This document shows positions 63,752 through 64,000 of a DNA stretch of 64,000 nt, one piece after another. The position numbers and the translations under genes were made by a program. Origin of the DNA: Parvularcula marina (GTDB taxonomy: Bacteria > Pseudomonadota > Alphaproteobacteria > Caulobacterales > Parvularculaceae); assembly GCF_003399445.1 (NCBI RefSeq), contig NZ_QUQO01000001.1:989001-1053000 (forward strand), given 5' to 3'. The first letter of the stretch is position 1; every line of letters starts with the position of its first letter. The notes under the pieces were generated by a model. The model saw nothing but the letters and a program-made list of their open reading frames with translations, was not told where the DNA came from and ran no database searches.

Positions 63752-64000
63752 ATGTCTCAAACACCTCCCTTCCAGATCAAGATCGTCCCCGTCACCCCGT
63801 TCCAGCAGAACTGCTCGCTGATACGCGCAAGGAACGGCTCGATTGCCGTCATCGACCCCGGTGGTGAGGTTGACCGGCTGATCGCCGAGGCCGACGCATG
63901 GGACGGGAAGATCGAGAAGATCTGGTTGACTCATGGCCATCTCGACCATGCAGGCGGCGCGATGGAGCTCAAAGAGAAGACCGGCGCCATCATCGAAGGC
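63752..64000 (+). CDS. MBL-fold metallo-hydrolase (glyoxalase II-like), 5' part
   Basis: 83 residues before the window ends. VPVTPFQQNCSLIRARNGSIAVIDPGGEVDRL and the zinc motif THGHLDHAGGAMELKEKTGA (HxHxDH) match the YcbL/GloB-like subfamily, which hydrolyses thioesters such as lactoylglutathione. No signal peptide. The rest lies outside the window. Confidence 0.88.
   Translation, partial: MSQTPPFQIKIVPVTPFQQNCSLIRARNGSIAVIDPGGEVDRLIAEADAWDGKIEKIWLTHGHLDHAGGAMELKEKTGAIIEG

Overview
The window is a gene-dense, GC-rich stretch of chromosome from an alphaproteobacterium. The best lineage markers are a SciP-type (DUF1153) CtrA inhibitor, a ten-gene run rpoZ-rsh-pyrE-pdxJ-acpS-lepB-rnc-era-recO-GNAT, a single long RelA/SpoT protein, a B12-dependent ribonucleotide reductase, and a glmM-folP-ftsH-tilS-cpoB block. 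SciP together with FlhF suggests a motile, polar, Caulobacterales- or Parvularculales-like bacterium with a CtrA-controlled cell cycle. Genus cannot be decided from the sequence. I see no prophage, insertion sequence, CRISPR array or rRNA. One tRNA (Ser, GCT) is present.

Layout. 1-8.5 kb: 3' part of a phosphomannomutase/phosphoglucomutase, a small membrane protein with a YbjQ protein, an SMP-30-like secreted beta-propeller gene cut by an in-frame amber codon, malate dehydrogenase, a glutathione S-transferase, an S9 peptidase, a dienelactone hydrolase and an SRPBCC protein. 8.6-18.9 kb: aspS, sciP, flhF, a pentapeptide-repeat protein with a K+-channel-like C-terminus, a cyclic-nucleotide-binding protein, lon and a quinone oxidoreductase. 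19-27.5 kb: tRNA-Ser, a DUF1353 protein, kdsD, a large RTX subtilase-like protease, a TonB-dependent receptor and trmJ. 27.6-35.5 kb: a glycine-zipper lipoprotein, a double cold-shock protein, nrdJ with DnaA-box-like sites upstream, a second pentapeptide protein and uvrC.

35.5-44 kb is the housekeeping superoperon on the minus strand. It links stringent response, pyrimidine and PLP synthesis, acyl-carrier activation, protein export, RNase III, ribosome assembly and recombination, with most junctions overlapping by 4-11 bases. 44-48.6 kb holds an ABC-2 exporter with a 29-residue membrane peptide downstream, a glycosyltransferase, folK, a NYN-domain nuclease and a family 5 uracil-DNA glycosylase. 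48.6-59.4 kb is the minus-strand thiD-glmM-folP-ftsH-tilS-cpoB block, into which a B3-type metallo-beta-lactamase and two paralogous membrane proteins are inserted. 59.5-64 kb holds a ClC channel with an unusual filter, a second glutathione transferase, an EEP-family hydrolase and the start of an MBL-fold hydrolase.

The observations most worth following are: a palindromic repeat that has been inserted in frame into tilS, with related hairpins near 62.4 and 63.6 kb; the pentapeptide/pore fusion with a TLGVTD filter; two DnaA-box-like sites in front of nrdJ; the untracked 29-aa membrane peptide; the protease with Glu where subtilases have His; the amber codon in the SMP-30 gene; and an Rsh protein that combines an intact hydrolase domain with the EXDD synthetase signature.
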